Positions 1 through 7,493 of a stretch of DNA of 64,000 nucleotides are shown one piece after another. Positions within the stretch are counted from its first letter, which is position 1, and each line of letters starts with the position of its first letter. The notes beneath the pieces were generated by a model. That model was given only the letters and a program-made list of their open reading frames with translations. It made no database searches and was not told the origin of the DNA. The stretch covers positions 186,001-250,000 of the forward strand of contig NZ_BOSJ01000001.1 of the NCBI RefSeq assembly GCF_018403285.1, written 5' to 3'. The translations under genes were made by a program, and so were the position numbers. Source of the DNA: Paenibacillus sp. J45TS6. GTDB lineage: Bacteria > Bacillota > Bacilli > Paenibacillales > Paenibacillaceae.

Positions 1-222
1 AAAACGAAGACGATTCATTAAGTTTGTTTTCTCGGCTGCAAGCTGAATTCCTTCTTCGGGATGAAATACTTTCAGTGCATTCCCCTCAGGAATCTTATAA
101 TGATCCACAGGAGTGATCCAGTTTGAGAATAAATCGAACACATTATAAAACATATAAACAAGGGCAGCAAAGATGATAAATAAACGAACCATGCGAAGCC
201 ATTTACGAAGTGAAATTACCAT
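1..222 (-). CDS. yqzK: YqzK/DUF4227 family small membrane protein (3' end outside window)
   Basis: Partial gene: 74 codons are visible from an ATG at 220-222 and the frame is still open at base 1. An AAGGCGG-like ribosome binding site lies just upstream. The product starts MVISLRKWLRMV, followed by one hydrophobic helix (about residues 12-28, FIIFAALVYMFYNVF) and a short soluble tail. The DUF4227/YqzK assignment rests on this architecture and on position: in B. subtilis yqzK follows fur, as here. No molecular role is established for the family. It was too short to be found as a full frame inside the window. Confidence 0.75.
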   Translation of the reverse strand, partial: MVISLRKWLRMVRLFIIFAALVYMFYNVFDLFSNWITPVDHYKIPEGNALKVFHPEEGIQLAAEKTNLMNRLRF

Positions 223-436
223 AAGTTTCTTCCGCCTTTCCTAAAGTCATAATGTTGTCCTATATAGGGTTTGGGTAGTATTCCCCGATGACAATTTGGC
301 TATGATTCAGCCTATGAAACTGTCAACCCGACTATGACCACCTTTAGGCTGGCGTAAAGAGGAAGTTATCGATATTCTATATTCAATGTACTATGAAATT
401 CATTCCTGTTATTACCTATACGTGAACATGCTAAAA

Positions 437-468
437 AAGCTCCCCCGAACTTGACTCGGTGAGAGCTT
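437..468 (-). terminator. Rho-independent terminator of fur
   Basis: Read on the minus strand, AAGCTC and CCGA pair across a short loop with TCGG and GAGCTT, followed by a run of T (plus-strand A run at 433-438). It lies 20 bases after the fur stop codon, so fur mRNA probably ends before yqzK. Confidence 0.75.
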
Positions 469-487
469 GCTCATGCTTGTCTTTATA

Positions 488-949
488 TCAGTTCTTCGGT
501 TTCTGATCGTTCTTGTCTTTGCAACGATAACAGATTCCTTGAAAATCAAGTCTGTGATCTAGAACCGTAAAATTAAACTCACGCTCTAATCTTTCTTCAA
601 GCGGCCCAAGCCAATCTTCTCGTATTTCGTCCATACTGCCGCATTGAACGCATATCAAATGGTGATGATGGTGCTTGCTTGTGTCACCGCGTAAATCATA
701 ACGGGCTACTCCGTCACCAAAATTTATCTTCTCAACGACATGCAGCTCACTGAGCAGTTCCAGGGTTCGATATACGGTTGCCAGACCGATTTCGGGAGCT
801 TTTTCCTTAACCAACATGAACACATCTTCTGCGCTCAAATGGTCTTCTTCATTCTCTAGCAAGACTCGAACTGTCGCTTCCCGTTGGGGCGTTAGTTTGT
901 AGCCTTGAGATTGTAACTGTTGTTTTATCTTGTCGATCCGTGCTTCCAT
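488..949 (-). CDS. fur: Ferric uptake regulator Fur
   Basis: Fe(II)-responsive repressor of iron-acquisition genes, 153 residues. The N-terminal winged helix carries YKLTPQREATVRVLLENEEDHLSAEDV, near identical to B. subtilis Fur. The hinge segment GLATVYRTLELL is followed by the metal-binding dimerisation domain with the HHHHH run (about residues 92-96) and two CxxC pairs (CVQC, CYRC) that hold the structural zinc. Synteny with yqzK, spoIIM and nudF distinguishes it from PerR and Zur. A second Fur-family gene at 52250-52717 fits Zur instead. Confidence 0.96.
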   Translation of the reverse strand: MEARIDKIKQQLQSQGYKLTPQREATVRVLLENEEDHLSAEDVFMLVKEKAPEIGLATVYRTLELLSELHVVEKINFGDGVARYDLRGDTSKHHHHHLICVQCGSMDEIREDWLGPLEERLEREFNFTVLDHRLDFQGICYRCKDKNDQKPKN

Positions 950-1002
950 ATTATCCCTCCCCCTCGGAAATCACTGCATCGTGTACGTAAACCCACTTGT
1001 TT

Positions 1003-1032
1003 ATTATAGGGTCACTTACGAAATAAAGTCAA
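1003..1032 (-). promoter_or_regulatory. Sigma-A-type promoter of fur
   Basis: On the minus strand TTGACT (1032-1027) is separated by 18 bases from a perfect TATAAT (1008-1003). The start codon is about 55 bases downstream. This implies fur is transcribed separately from spoIIM. No convincing full PerR or Fur box was seen in the same interval. Confidence 0.6.
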
Positions 1033-1068
1033 CAGTATCAGGGTTTTAAGGGAGATTTGGTCCCAGGT

Positions 1069-1695
1069 TTAAACCTTAATAAATAATGGGGTTACCCACT
1101 GCATTAACACAGGAGTTACAAAGGTCTCAAAGGAAGAGATTCCGACCATAAGCAGGGCCATTGCCAGAGTTAAAGTAATGTAACTGGTAAGCGGTCTTTT
1201 TAGACTTTGGTTACGCTGCATAAAAAACCGACTGCGAATCATATGAAGCGAAAAGGTAATTGCGGCCACACTGCTAATCATCAGGACAGGGATTAAAAAC
1301 AGATTATGAGGAGCAATAGACAGCAAGGCGAGCAGCAGCCCTTTCCAGGAATACTGAGCAACCAAATATCCAACAGAGAAACCGATTAGCACCCCTTTTA
1401 AAAAGTCCAAAACCAGAATACCTGGAAGACCGATGACGGATAAACCAAGAATGAAGATAAGCCCAATCCACTTCAAATGAAGCATGGTAATGTCAAAAAA
1501 AGAATGAGATCCATCTACATTTCCTTGATGGATACTGACAAAAAAATTATCCAAATAACCCGCAAGATCCTGCTGCTGATCCAGGGTTAGTGCTCCTACC
1601 ATTAATGCACCGAAAATAACCCCGACCAGAAATAATACAGCAACAAAAATATAAAGTGGAGTTTGGTCTCTAAATGTATGTTTGAGAAATGGCAT
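1069..1695 (-). CDS. spoIIM: Stage II sporulation protein M
   Basis: Polytopic membrane protein of 208 residues. With SpoIID and SpoIIP it forms the peptidoglycan-remodelling machine that drives engulfment of the forespore by the mother cell. Hydrophobic helices are visible near residues 16-38, 72-92, 95-115, 120-145 and 170-190, with the family segment GLPGILVLDFLKGVLIGFSVGYLV in the middle. The ATG has a GGGG-rich site about 13 bases upstream, somewhat far but the best available. It lies between the EndoQ-like gene and fur as in B. subtilis. A sigma-E-like promoter precedes it. Confidence 0.95.
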   Translation of the reverse strand: MPFLKHTFRDQTPLYIFVAVLFLVGVIFGALMVGALTLDQQQDLAGYLDNFFVSIHQGNVDGSHSFFDITMLHLKWIGLIFILGLSVIGLPGILVLDFLKGVLIGFSVGYLVAQYSWKGLLLALLSIAPHNLFLIPVLMISSVAAITFSLHMIRSRFFMQRNQSLKRPLTSYITLTLAMALLMVGISSFETFVTPVLMQWVTPLFIKV

Positions 1696-1730
1696 GGTGA
1701 GAGGTCGTCCCCTTTCTGGTTACATACCCT

Positions 1731-1759
1731 ACTCTATGAATTTCTCTCTCATTCTATGA
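1731..1759 (-). promoter_or_regulatory. Candidate sigma-E promoter of spoIIM
   Basis: Minus strand TCATAGA (1759-1753), 14 bases, CATAGAGT (1738-1731). This resembles the sigma-E consensus kmATATT-N14-CATACAmT with a matching spacer. spoIIM is a sigma-E gene in B. subtilis, so position and regulon agree. No transcript evidence is available here. Confidence 0.5.
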
Positions 1760-1772
1760 CCTGAACCTGAAT

Positions 1773-2981
1773 TCATGTTCTCGAAACTTTTCCGTAGGTT
1801 CCTCCGCCGCCTGAGTTCAGCAGCAGTTCACCGCTTCTGGCCATAATAATGTACCTCGCGAGTTCATCTCCAACAACATTACGTAAATTGTCTTCTTCCG
1901 TACGATGCAGGATTGCCATTTCACTTCCGAAAGCTTCAAGTAATAAACGCAGTTTCACTTTGCCAAGTCCCGGAATAAATTCCAGTGGTACTTGATAGTG
2001 ATAAGCAGGCCGCCCAGGTGGAATATAAGACTCTTCACGATCCGCAATGTTTAAAATTCGATCAAGTACACCCTGAATCAATTTGGTGCTTCCACAATAA
2101 GGACAGCGCTCCCCAGTGACCTTGGTTTCATCGAGAATACTGTTACATGCTGCGCAGTAAGTACGGTGATATTTACCAAGCAGCGGATTCAAACCATAAT
2201 TCGCTTCGATCCGGCGGCCGTCTTTATTTTGTAAAGCATAACAAAACTCATCAAATGAAGGCTCTGAAAGCCGTAGACTATTGTACTCTCTTCCGATTTT
2301 GCCAAGGGAATGGGCATCCGAATTTGTCAAAAAGGGGATATGATCCAGTTCGCTGATATAACCCGCCATTTCGGAATCTGCACTAAGTCCAAGTTCGATG
2401 GCTGTTACGTCAGCTACATCTAAAATTTCCTCCATCCGGTACACACTGCTTCCATAAATGCCTTTATGGGGCGTAAACACATGAGCAGGGATAAACAGTC
2501 CACCGCGGCGTACAATTTCCTTTTGAAGTTCCTTTAAAGGAACGTACACTCGCTGCGAACTAAGATTCACATTTTTCATAAAAGGGGTAATCCAGGCGGT
2601 AAAAGATTCCATGTCTGACAACGTCCGAAAATAAGCAAGAAAATGGGATTCTTTTCGTCCAGGTTCCCTCACTTCAAGCTCTGTCCCGAGTAAAATCACC
2701 GTATTCTGATACGCGATGCCTCCGCCCGGTATTTCTCTCATCTCACCAGATTCGAGTGCTTCTCTAATATCACGCTGTACCACAGGAGCGTGGGCGTCAA
2801 TAATACCGATCAGTTCAATTCCTTTGCGGGTTGCCGCTTCTTTTGCAATGTTAAGAAAAGTTAGATCCCGGCTGCCGCTGATTTTCACCGCTTCTCCTCT
2901 GTTTGTTCTGCCAATATGAATATGGAGATCTGCATAGAACGTACGGAGCGATGGAGCACTTTCAGAAACTTGCTGATTCAT
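1773..2981 (-). CDS. Endonuclease Q-like PHP-domain protein (YqxK-type)
   Basis: 402-residue member of the endonuclease Q family, enzymes that nick DNA 5' of deaminated bases such as uracil and hypoxanthine. The PHP metal site is visible: YADLHIHIG near residue 16, IIDAHAP near 60, GTELEV near 99, PAHVFTP near 166 and NSDAHS near 221. A zinc finger follows (CAAC ... CPYC, about residues 277-297), then a helix-hairpin-helix-like segment EFIPGLGKVKLRLLLEAFG (about 333-351) near the C terminus. Its start is 1 base after the nudF stop, with a site (AGGGAAG) inside nudF, so the two genes are likely translationally coupled. The DNA-repair role is inferred from the family. Confidence 0.85.
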   Translation of the reverse strand: MNQQVSESAPSLRTFYADLHIHIGRTNRGEAVKISGSRDLTFLNIAKEAATRKGIELIGIIDAHAPVVQRDIREALESGEMREIPGGGIAYQNTVILLGTELEVREPGRKESHFLAYFRTLSDMESFTAWITPFMKNVNLSSQRVYVPLKELQKEIVRRGGLFIPAHVFTPHKGIYGSSVYRMEEILDVADVTAIELGLSADSEMAGYISELDHIPFLTNSDAHSLGKIGREYNSLRLSEPSFDEFCYALQNKDGRRIEANYGLNPLLGKYHRTYCAACNSILDETKVTGERCPYCGSTKLIQGVLDRILNIADREESYIPPGRPAYHYQVPLEFIPGLGKVKLRLLLEAFGSEMAILHRTEEDNLRNVVGDELARYIIMARSGELLLNSGGGGTYGKVSRT

Positions 2982-2982
2982 C

Positions 2983-3582
2983 TTACAGCTTCCCTGTCAG
3001 CTGATATAAGTGCCATGCGTAGACTGCAAGAATCGTCTTGGCATCGCTGATCCGTCCTTCTTTAATCAGTGAATAAGCTTCATCCAAAGTGATCTCCGAT
3101 ACTTCGAGAAACTCATCTTCATCTAGTTCCATCTCGCCCGCTTCGAGCTCTTCAGCCATGTATAGATAGATAACCTCATCAGCAAAACCAGGGGAAGTGT
3201 AAAAAGCAGGGAGTGGAACAAGAGATTTTGCACGGTACCCCGTTTCTTCTCTCAGCTCTCTTTTTGCCGCTTCCTCAGGGTCTTCGCCTGGGTCCAGCTT
3301 ACCTGCGGGGATTTCTAACTCGGTCCTTCCTAGCGCCTGTCTATACTGATCGACAACCAGCATACGATCTCCTCGAACTGCCAGAACAGCAACCGCTCCC
3401 GGGTGTCTAATAATTTCTCTTGTTCCGGTCTGACCATTCGGTAAGGTTACGGTATCCAAGTGAAGAGAAACCACTTTCCCCTCAAATATAGACTCTGTGG
3501 ATACGGTTGTTTCCACTAATGCCGGATTCGAATCCGGATGATTAAGTTTTGGATGCTTTTGACGAATAATCGATTCCTTCAT
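2983..3582 (-). CDS. nudF: ADP-ribose pyrophosphatase, NUDIX family
   Basis: Hydrolyses ADP-ribose to AMP and ribose 5-phosphate, clearing a reactive metabolite. 199 residues. The Nudix box is complete: GKLDPGEDPEEAAKRELREE followed by TGY (about residues 95-117), matching GX5EX7REUXEEXGU. It has a strong GAGGAGG site before the ATG and is first in the nudF-EndoQ gene pair. In B. subtilis nudF likewise sits beside mciZ, which is divergent here. Confidence 0.93.
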   Translation of the reverse strand: MKESIIRQKHPKLNHPDSNPALVETTVSTESIFEGKVVSLHLDTVTLPNGQTGTREIIRHPGAVAVLAVRGDRMLVVDQYRQALGRTELEIPAGKLDPGEDPEEAAKRELREETGYRAKSLVPLPAFYTSPGFADEVIYLYMAEELEAGEMELDEDEFLEVSEITLDEAYSLIKEGRISDAKTILAVYAWHLYQLTGKL

Positions 3583-3639
3583 AGTTAAACCTCCTCATAA
3601 ATATAAGCAAACAATAAGTATTAAATTAGACTTCTTGGG

Positions 3640-3647
3640 CATACGGT
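3640..3647 (+). promoter_or_regulatory. Possible sigma-E -10 element for mciZ
   Basis: CATACGGT resembles the sigma-E -10 consensus CATACAmT and lies 34 bases before the mciZ start codon. The upstream sequence (TATTAAA region, 3619-3625) is a poor -35 match, so this is tentative. Confidence 0.3.
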
Positions 3648-3681
3648 GTATTATACGACTTTATTTAGGAGTGAGCCCCTG

Positions 3682-3846
3682 ATGAAAAGCTATAAAACTC
3701 ATGAATCGCTATATATGACCGGACAGGCACACCAGATTATGAATACGCTCAGACACTGGTTGTCAGATTACGGACCAGATATGCAGGTAATTGACCTCAT
3801 TCGAAAGCCTCAACATGTATTACCCTTCATTCGAAATAGTAAATAA
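3682..3846 (+). CDS. mciZ: MciZ, mother-cell inhibitor of FtsZ
   Basis: 54-residue peptide, MKSYKTHESLYMTGQAHQIM..., read from an ATG with a good AGGAG site 8 bases upstream; an earlier in-frame ATG at 3646 has none. B. subtilis MciZ is a 40-residue peptide that blocks FtsZ polymerisation in the mother cell during sporulation. From memory the cores align: GKAWEIRAKLKEYG matches GQAHQIMNTLRHWLSDYG, and both end with a basic IxKP. The adjacent, divergent nudF matches the B. subtilis locus. This copy has about 15 extra residues at the C terminus. Identification rests on weak similarity plus synteny. Confidence 0.8.
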   Translation: MKSYKTHESLYMTGQAHQIMNTLRHWLSDYGPDMQVIDLIRKPQHVLPFIRNSK

Positions 3847-3875
3847 AAAAAACTGTTTCCAATTTTTCATTTACA

Positions 3876-3914
3876 AAAAAGGTCTGGTGCCTACGCATGC
3901 CCAGACCTTTTTAT
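3876..3914. terminator. Bidirectional terminator between mciZ and the M20 peptidase gene
   Basis: AAAAAGGTCTGG and CCAGACCTTTTT form a perfect stem around a 12-base loop, with A and T runs on both sides. It therefore serves both convergent genes. Confidence 0.85.
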
Positions 3915-3927
3915 ATGCTGTTTTATA

Positions 3928-5055
3928 TTACAATTTTGCTGATTCTTTAACGATCGATACAACGACACGCGCCGCATCCACCAGACTGCTTACTTTGATT
4001 CGCTCATTTGTCGTATGAATATCTTCATATCCGAGGGCAAGGTTCACGGTTGGAATACCAAAACCATTGAATATATTCGCATCGCTTCCGCCGCCGGAAG
4101 GGAATGTTTTTGGTGTTAGACCCGCACTTGTAATCGCGCGTGCTGCGAGTTTTACAACCTCATCTTCATCCGTTAATTTAAAAGCAGGATAAGCGATATC
4201 ACTTTCAAATTCAGCTTTTGCCCCGTACTGCTCGCAAGTTGACTGCAGCGCGTTTCTCATGTGATCAACTTGATTTTCCACTTTACTTTGAACAATACTC
4301 CGTGCTTCAGCCAAAATTTCAGCATAGTCACAAACGACATTCAGTGGACCTGCTCCGGAAAAACTCCCAATGTTCGCTGTTGTTTCGTGGTCAACACGTC
4401 CCAGTTTCATCGCCGCAATTGCTTTGGCAGCAACTTGAATCGCGCTGATTCCATCTTCCGGATTCACGCCAGCGTGAGCCGATTTACCCGTAATCTTCAT
4501 TGTAATTTGTGCTCTCGCTGGAGCTGCAACACAGATTCCGCCAACTTCACCGTTAGAATCAAGTGCAAATCCGAATTCTGCGTCAATATCCTCTGCCTTC
4601 ATCGCTCTTGCCCCAATTAGTCCAGATTCTTCACCTACTGTAATTACAAACTGAATCTGACCATGAGGAATGTTATTCTCCTCTATTACACGGATTGCTT
4701 CAAAAAGAGCAGCGATACCTGCTTTGTCATCCGCACCTAAAATCGTTGTCCCATCACTGCGAATAAATCCATCCTCGGAGATCTGTGGTTTGATTCCTTC
4801 GCCTGGAGCGACGGTATCCATATGACAAGTAAAGAACAGTTTTGGAGCCTGATCCGCACCTTGTGCTTTCCATGTGACAATCAAGTTGCCTGCGCCGTGT
4901 CCTGTTTCTTCTTTTGTGTCATCTTCCTTTACTTCAAGTCCAAGTTCCGTAAACTTTGTTTTAAGTACTTCAGAAATTTGCTGTTCATATTGGGTTACAC
5001 TATCGATCTTAACAAGATCCATAAATTCCTTTGTTATCCGTTCTTGATTAATCAT
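3928..5055 (-). CDS. M20 family metallopeptidase (tripeptidase T-like, YqjE-type)
   Basis: Cytoplasmic di-zinc aminopeptidase-like enzyme, about 375 residues. Visible metal-site motifs are FTCHMDTV (near residue 77), GADDKAG (near 107) and GEESGLIGA (near 141). The lid dimerisation domain lies in the middle, and a late HTTNE motif supplies a further ligand. The frame opens at 5064, but that ATG touches the AGAAGGG site. The ATG at 5055, 9-10 bases from the site, is a better start. The substrate is unknown; small peptides are likely by family. It stands alone between two terminators. Confidence 0.88.
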   Translation of the reverse strand: MINQERITKEFMDLVKIDSVTQYEQQISEVLKTKFTELGLEVKEDDTKEETGHGAGNLIVTWKAQGADQAPKLFFTCHMDTVAPGEGIKPQISEDGFIRSDGTTILGADDKAGIAALFEAIRVIEENNIPHGQIQFVITVGEESGLIGARAMKAEDIDAEFGFALDSNGEVGGICVAAPARAQITMKITGKSAHAGVNPEDGISAIQVAAKAIAAMKLGRVDHETTANIGSFSGAGPLNVVCDYAEILAEARSIVQSKVENQVDHMRNALQSTCEQYGAKAEFESDIAYPAFKLTDEDEVVKLAARAITSAGLTPKTFPSGGGSDANIFNGFGIPTVNLALGYEDIHTTNERIKVSSLVDAARVVVSIVKESAKL

Positions 5056-5141
5056 GGTTATCATCCCTTCTAGTTAGACTTTTCACTATGCTATGGATAC
5101 GTTACAATAGATTATAATTATGGTATAAAAGGAGCTTACTG

Positions 5142-5243
5142 ATGCAACAAAAAAAATGGTTTAAAGTTGTAATCTATTTGATGTTAATTGCGATGATTGC
5201 CTCAACGTTGTTAATTGTTATTGAACCACTGCTCTTTGGATAA
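5142..5243 (+). CDS. prli42: Stressosome-associated micro-protein Prli42
   Basis: 33-residue protein MQQKKWFKVVIYLMLIAMIA..., ending EPLLFG, with an AAAGGAG site 7-8 bases before the ATG. It has a short basic N terminus and one transmembrane helix. This matches the Prli42 family, which in Listeria anchors the stressosome (RsbR) to the membrane and relays oxidative stress. Below usual gene-calling size limits. No stressosome gene is in this window, so function is inferred from the family. It is divergent from the M20 peptidase gene. Confidence 0.82.
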   Translation: MQQKKWFKVVIYLMLIAMIASTLLIVIEPLLFG

Positions 5244-5278
5244 GCAGATTTGACGAGAAATGAATAGGACAAGTTTAG

Positions 5279-5325
5279 CCCTCTCTTTGCTTCTCTCTTT
5301 AGAAGAACAGGGAGGGTATTTTCAT
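5279..5325 (+). terminator. Terminator after prli42
   Basis: CCCTCTCTTTGCTTCT pairs imperfectly with GAAGAACAGGGAGGG and is followed by TATTTTCATTTT. It lies 36 bases after the prli42 stop and faces the end of lipB. Confidence 0.6.
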
Positions 5326-5338
5326 TTTCACTGTGATT

Positions 5339-6037
5339 TCAAACGTATACGTCTGCAGCCCAAATCGGATCAAAGCCAAATTGTTTTGCAAAAATAGGGA
5401 CCAGTTCCTGTGCTACCTGTTCCGGAGTGTGAACAAGCCCTGTACAATCTTCCAAAGTGGTTACCCCAAACTCTTCGATTCCGCAAGGGACAATCCCGCC
5501 AAATCCTTCGCTCTGTAAACCTGATTTGATATTAAATGCAAACCCGTGACTCGTAATAAAGTCTCTTCGGTGAGAAGTACTGCGATTAAACTTAATGCCT
5601 ATGGCACAGATTTTGAAGTTCCCTACCCATACTCCTGTATACTGCTCTTTACGGCCTGCTTCAATACCATGGGACCTTAAATACGTGATAATTACTTCTT
5701 CCACATTCCTTAAATGAGCATGTAAGTCAATTTCTTTACCTCGGCCCAAAAACATGATGGGGTATGCAACTAGCTGACCGGGTCCGTGATAGGTAATGTC
5801 ACCGCCTCGATCGATCTGATAGACTGAAATGCCTTTTTTCTTCCGATCTTCCTCACTAATCAGCAGATGTTCCGGATGTCGCTGCGTACCGATTGTATAT
5901 GTAGGTGGATGCTGCAAAAGCAGCAGGTGTTCCTGCTGCTCTCCGGCATCGATGTCATGGACCAATTTTTTCTGTAGATCCCATGCTTCACCGTAATCCA
6001 TCATATCGGTATAGCTTACAACAAGCGGTCTATTCAT
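5339..6037 (-). CDS. lipB: Lipoyl(octanoyl) transferase LipB
   Basis: Transfers octanoate from acyl-carrier protein to the lipoyl domains of 2-oxoacid dehydrogenases, the first step of lipoate assembly. It shows RGGDITYHGPGQLVAYP (substrate pocket), GNFKICAIGIK with the catalytic lysine, and IVPCGI with the catalytic cysteine. The frame is open to 6076, but GGGGAGG sits 7-8 bases before an internal ATG at 6037, which I take as the start (232 residues). It follows the E2 gene by 46 bases on the same strand, placing the modifying enzyme next to its substrate. Confidence 0.93.
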   Translation of the reverse strand: MNRPLVVSYTDMMDYGEAWDLQKKLVHDIDAGEQQEHLLLLQHPPTYTIGTQRHPEHLLISEEDRKKKGISVYQIDRGGDITYHGPGQLVAYPIMFLGRGKEIDLHAHLRNVEEVIITYLRSHGIEAGRKEQYTGVWVGNFKICAIGIKFNRSTSHRRDFITSHGFAFNIKSGLQSEGFGGIVPCGIEEFGVTTLEDCTGLVHTPEQVAQELVPIFAKQFGFDPIWAADVYV

Positions 6038-6083
6038 ACGAATATACCTCCCCATGATTAACTCACCACATACCACAGATGTT

Positions 6084-7445
6084 TTAGTATAGCTTCGTGT
6101 CTAAAGAATAACTTTCTAAATTCTCTTTTACTCGTTGCAGGAATCTTCCTGAGATGACACCGTCCAAAATTCGATGATCCAGGGACAAACATAAATTAGC
6201 CATCGACCTTACCGCGATCATGTCATTAATAACGACAGGCTTTTTCACAATAGATTCGAAGGTAAGAATAGCAGCCTGCGGATAGTTAATAATAGGATAA
6301 GACAAAATAGAACCAAACGAACCCGTATTATTTACGGTGAAAGTTCCTCCTTGCATATCATCCAGCTTTAACGTACCTTCTCTGGTTCTTCTCGCCAGAT
6401 CTTCAATCTCATGAGCAAGTCCAGCAATATTTTTGGTGTCTGCTCGCTGAATAACAGGAGTCATTACCGAATCTTCTGTTCCCACGGCAAGAGAAATATT
6501 AATATCACGTTTTACGATGATTTTATCAACAGCCCATACCGAGTTCATGATTGGATAATCTTTGATCGCATTAACCACTGCTTTTAATAGAAAAGCTAAA
6601 TAAGTTAAATTAATCCCTTCTTTACGCTTAAACTCATCTTTCAGTTTATTACGCAAAGTAACGAGATTCGTCACATCCACTTCGATCATCGTCCAAGCAT
6701 GCGGTATCTCCGATACACTCTGACGCATATTTCTAGCGATTGCATTACGTACCGGTGTTATATCGATGTACTGCTCTGCTCTTCCTTGCGTATATCCATC
6801 GACTTCAATCTTCGGCAATTTTGGTGTTTCTGATAAATGAATGCCAGAGTGACGGACAGAAATAGACGGGTCCATCGATAAATTCTGTGGTTCAGAAGAC
6901 GCACTGCTCGGTGTTTGTTTACGTTCTTCCTGCATAAGGCTTGACGTTTGGTGCTGTGTATTTCCACTTTCTACGTAACGAAGTACATCCTTACGCGTAA
7001 TTCGGCCATTCATTCCGGTTCCCGGCACTTGGCTAAGATCAATACCATGCTCTGCTGCAAGACTCTGAACGGCTGGTGAATATCGATTGCGCATGGAGCC
7101 TTCCACAGCACTTACAGTAGCCGCTTTTTGAGCAGTATGATCTGAGGAGCTTGTATCAGAAGTTTCTCCCACGATTCCGGTTCCTGCTGCAGCATGGACT
7201 TCCATACGGCAGATCAGCTCGCCTACTCCAACCGTTTGACCTTCTTCTGCCGTAAGTTCACCCATAATTCCTTCTACCGTAGAAGGAATCTCTGCATTCA
7301 CTTTATCCGTAATAACTTCACAGATTGGTTCATATTGGTCTACCCGATCTCCCGGTTTTTTTAGCCACTTGGCGATCGTTGCAGATACGAGTGATTCCGC
7401 AAGCTGCGGCATAACCACTTCAATCAACTTCTTTTGTCCTGCCAT
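6084..7445 (-). CDS. bkdB: Branched-chain 2-oxoacid dehydrogenase E2 (dihydrolipoyl acyltransferase)
   Basis: Core subunit that moves the acyl group from lipoate to CoA. 453 residues. The N-terminal lipoyl domain has the lipoylated lysine in ITDKVNAEIPS (near residue 48); DKV rather than DKA is typical of branched-chain E2. Then come a linker, the peripheral-subunit-binding domain RYSPAVQSLAAEHGIDLSQV...GRITRKDVL (about 122-158), a second linker, and the catalytic domain ending with LDHRILDG (active-site histidine, near 424). It lies 48 bases after the E1beta gene. Products prime the iso/anteiso fatty acids of this group. Confidence 0.94.
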   Translation of the reverse strand: MAGQKKLIEVVMPQLAESLVSATIAKWLKKPGDRVDQYEPICEVITDKVNAEIPSTVEGIMGELTAEEGQTVGVGELICRMEVHAAAGTGIVGETSDTSSSDHTAQKAATVSAVEGSMRNRYSPAVQSLAAEHGIDLSQVPGTGMNGRITRKDVLRYVESGNTQHQTSSLMQEERKQTPSSASSEPQNLSMDPSISVRHSGIHLSETPKLPKIEVDGYTQGRAEQYIDITPVRNAIARNMRQSVSEIPHAWTMIEVDVTNLVTLRNKLKDEFKRKEGINLTYLAFLLKAVVNAIKDYPIMNSVWAVDKIIVKRDINISLAVGTEDSVMTPVIQRADTKNIAGLAHEIEDLARRTREGTLKLDDMQGGTFTVNNTGSFGSILSYPIINYPQAAILTFESIVKKPVVINDMIAVRSMANLCLSLDHRILDGVISGRFLQRVKENLESYSLDTKLY

Positions 7446-7493
7446 GTTTTGTCACTCCAATTCTTCATCCTCATCTCTGAGGATCCCTATTCA

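Noticed and set aside
3646-3681. Upstream in-frame start of mciZ
   Set aside because: The ATG at 3646 overlaps the promoter-like sequence and has no ribosome binding site, whereas 3682 has AGGAG at good spacing.
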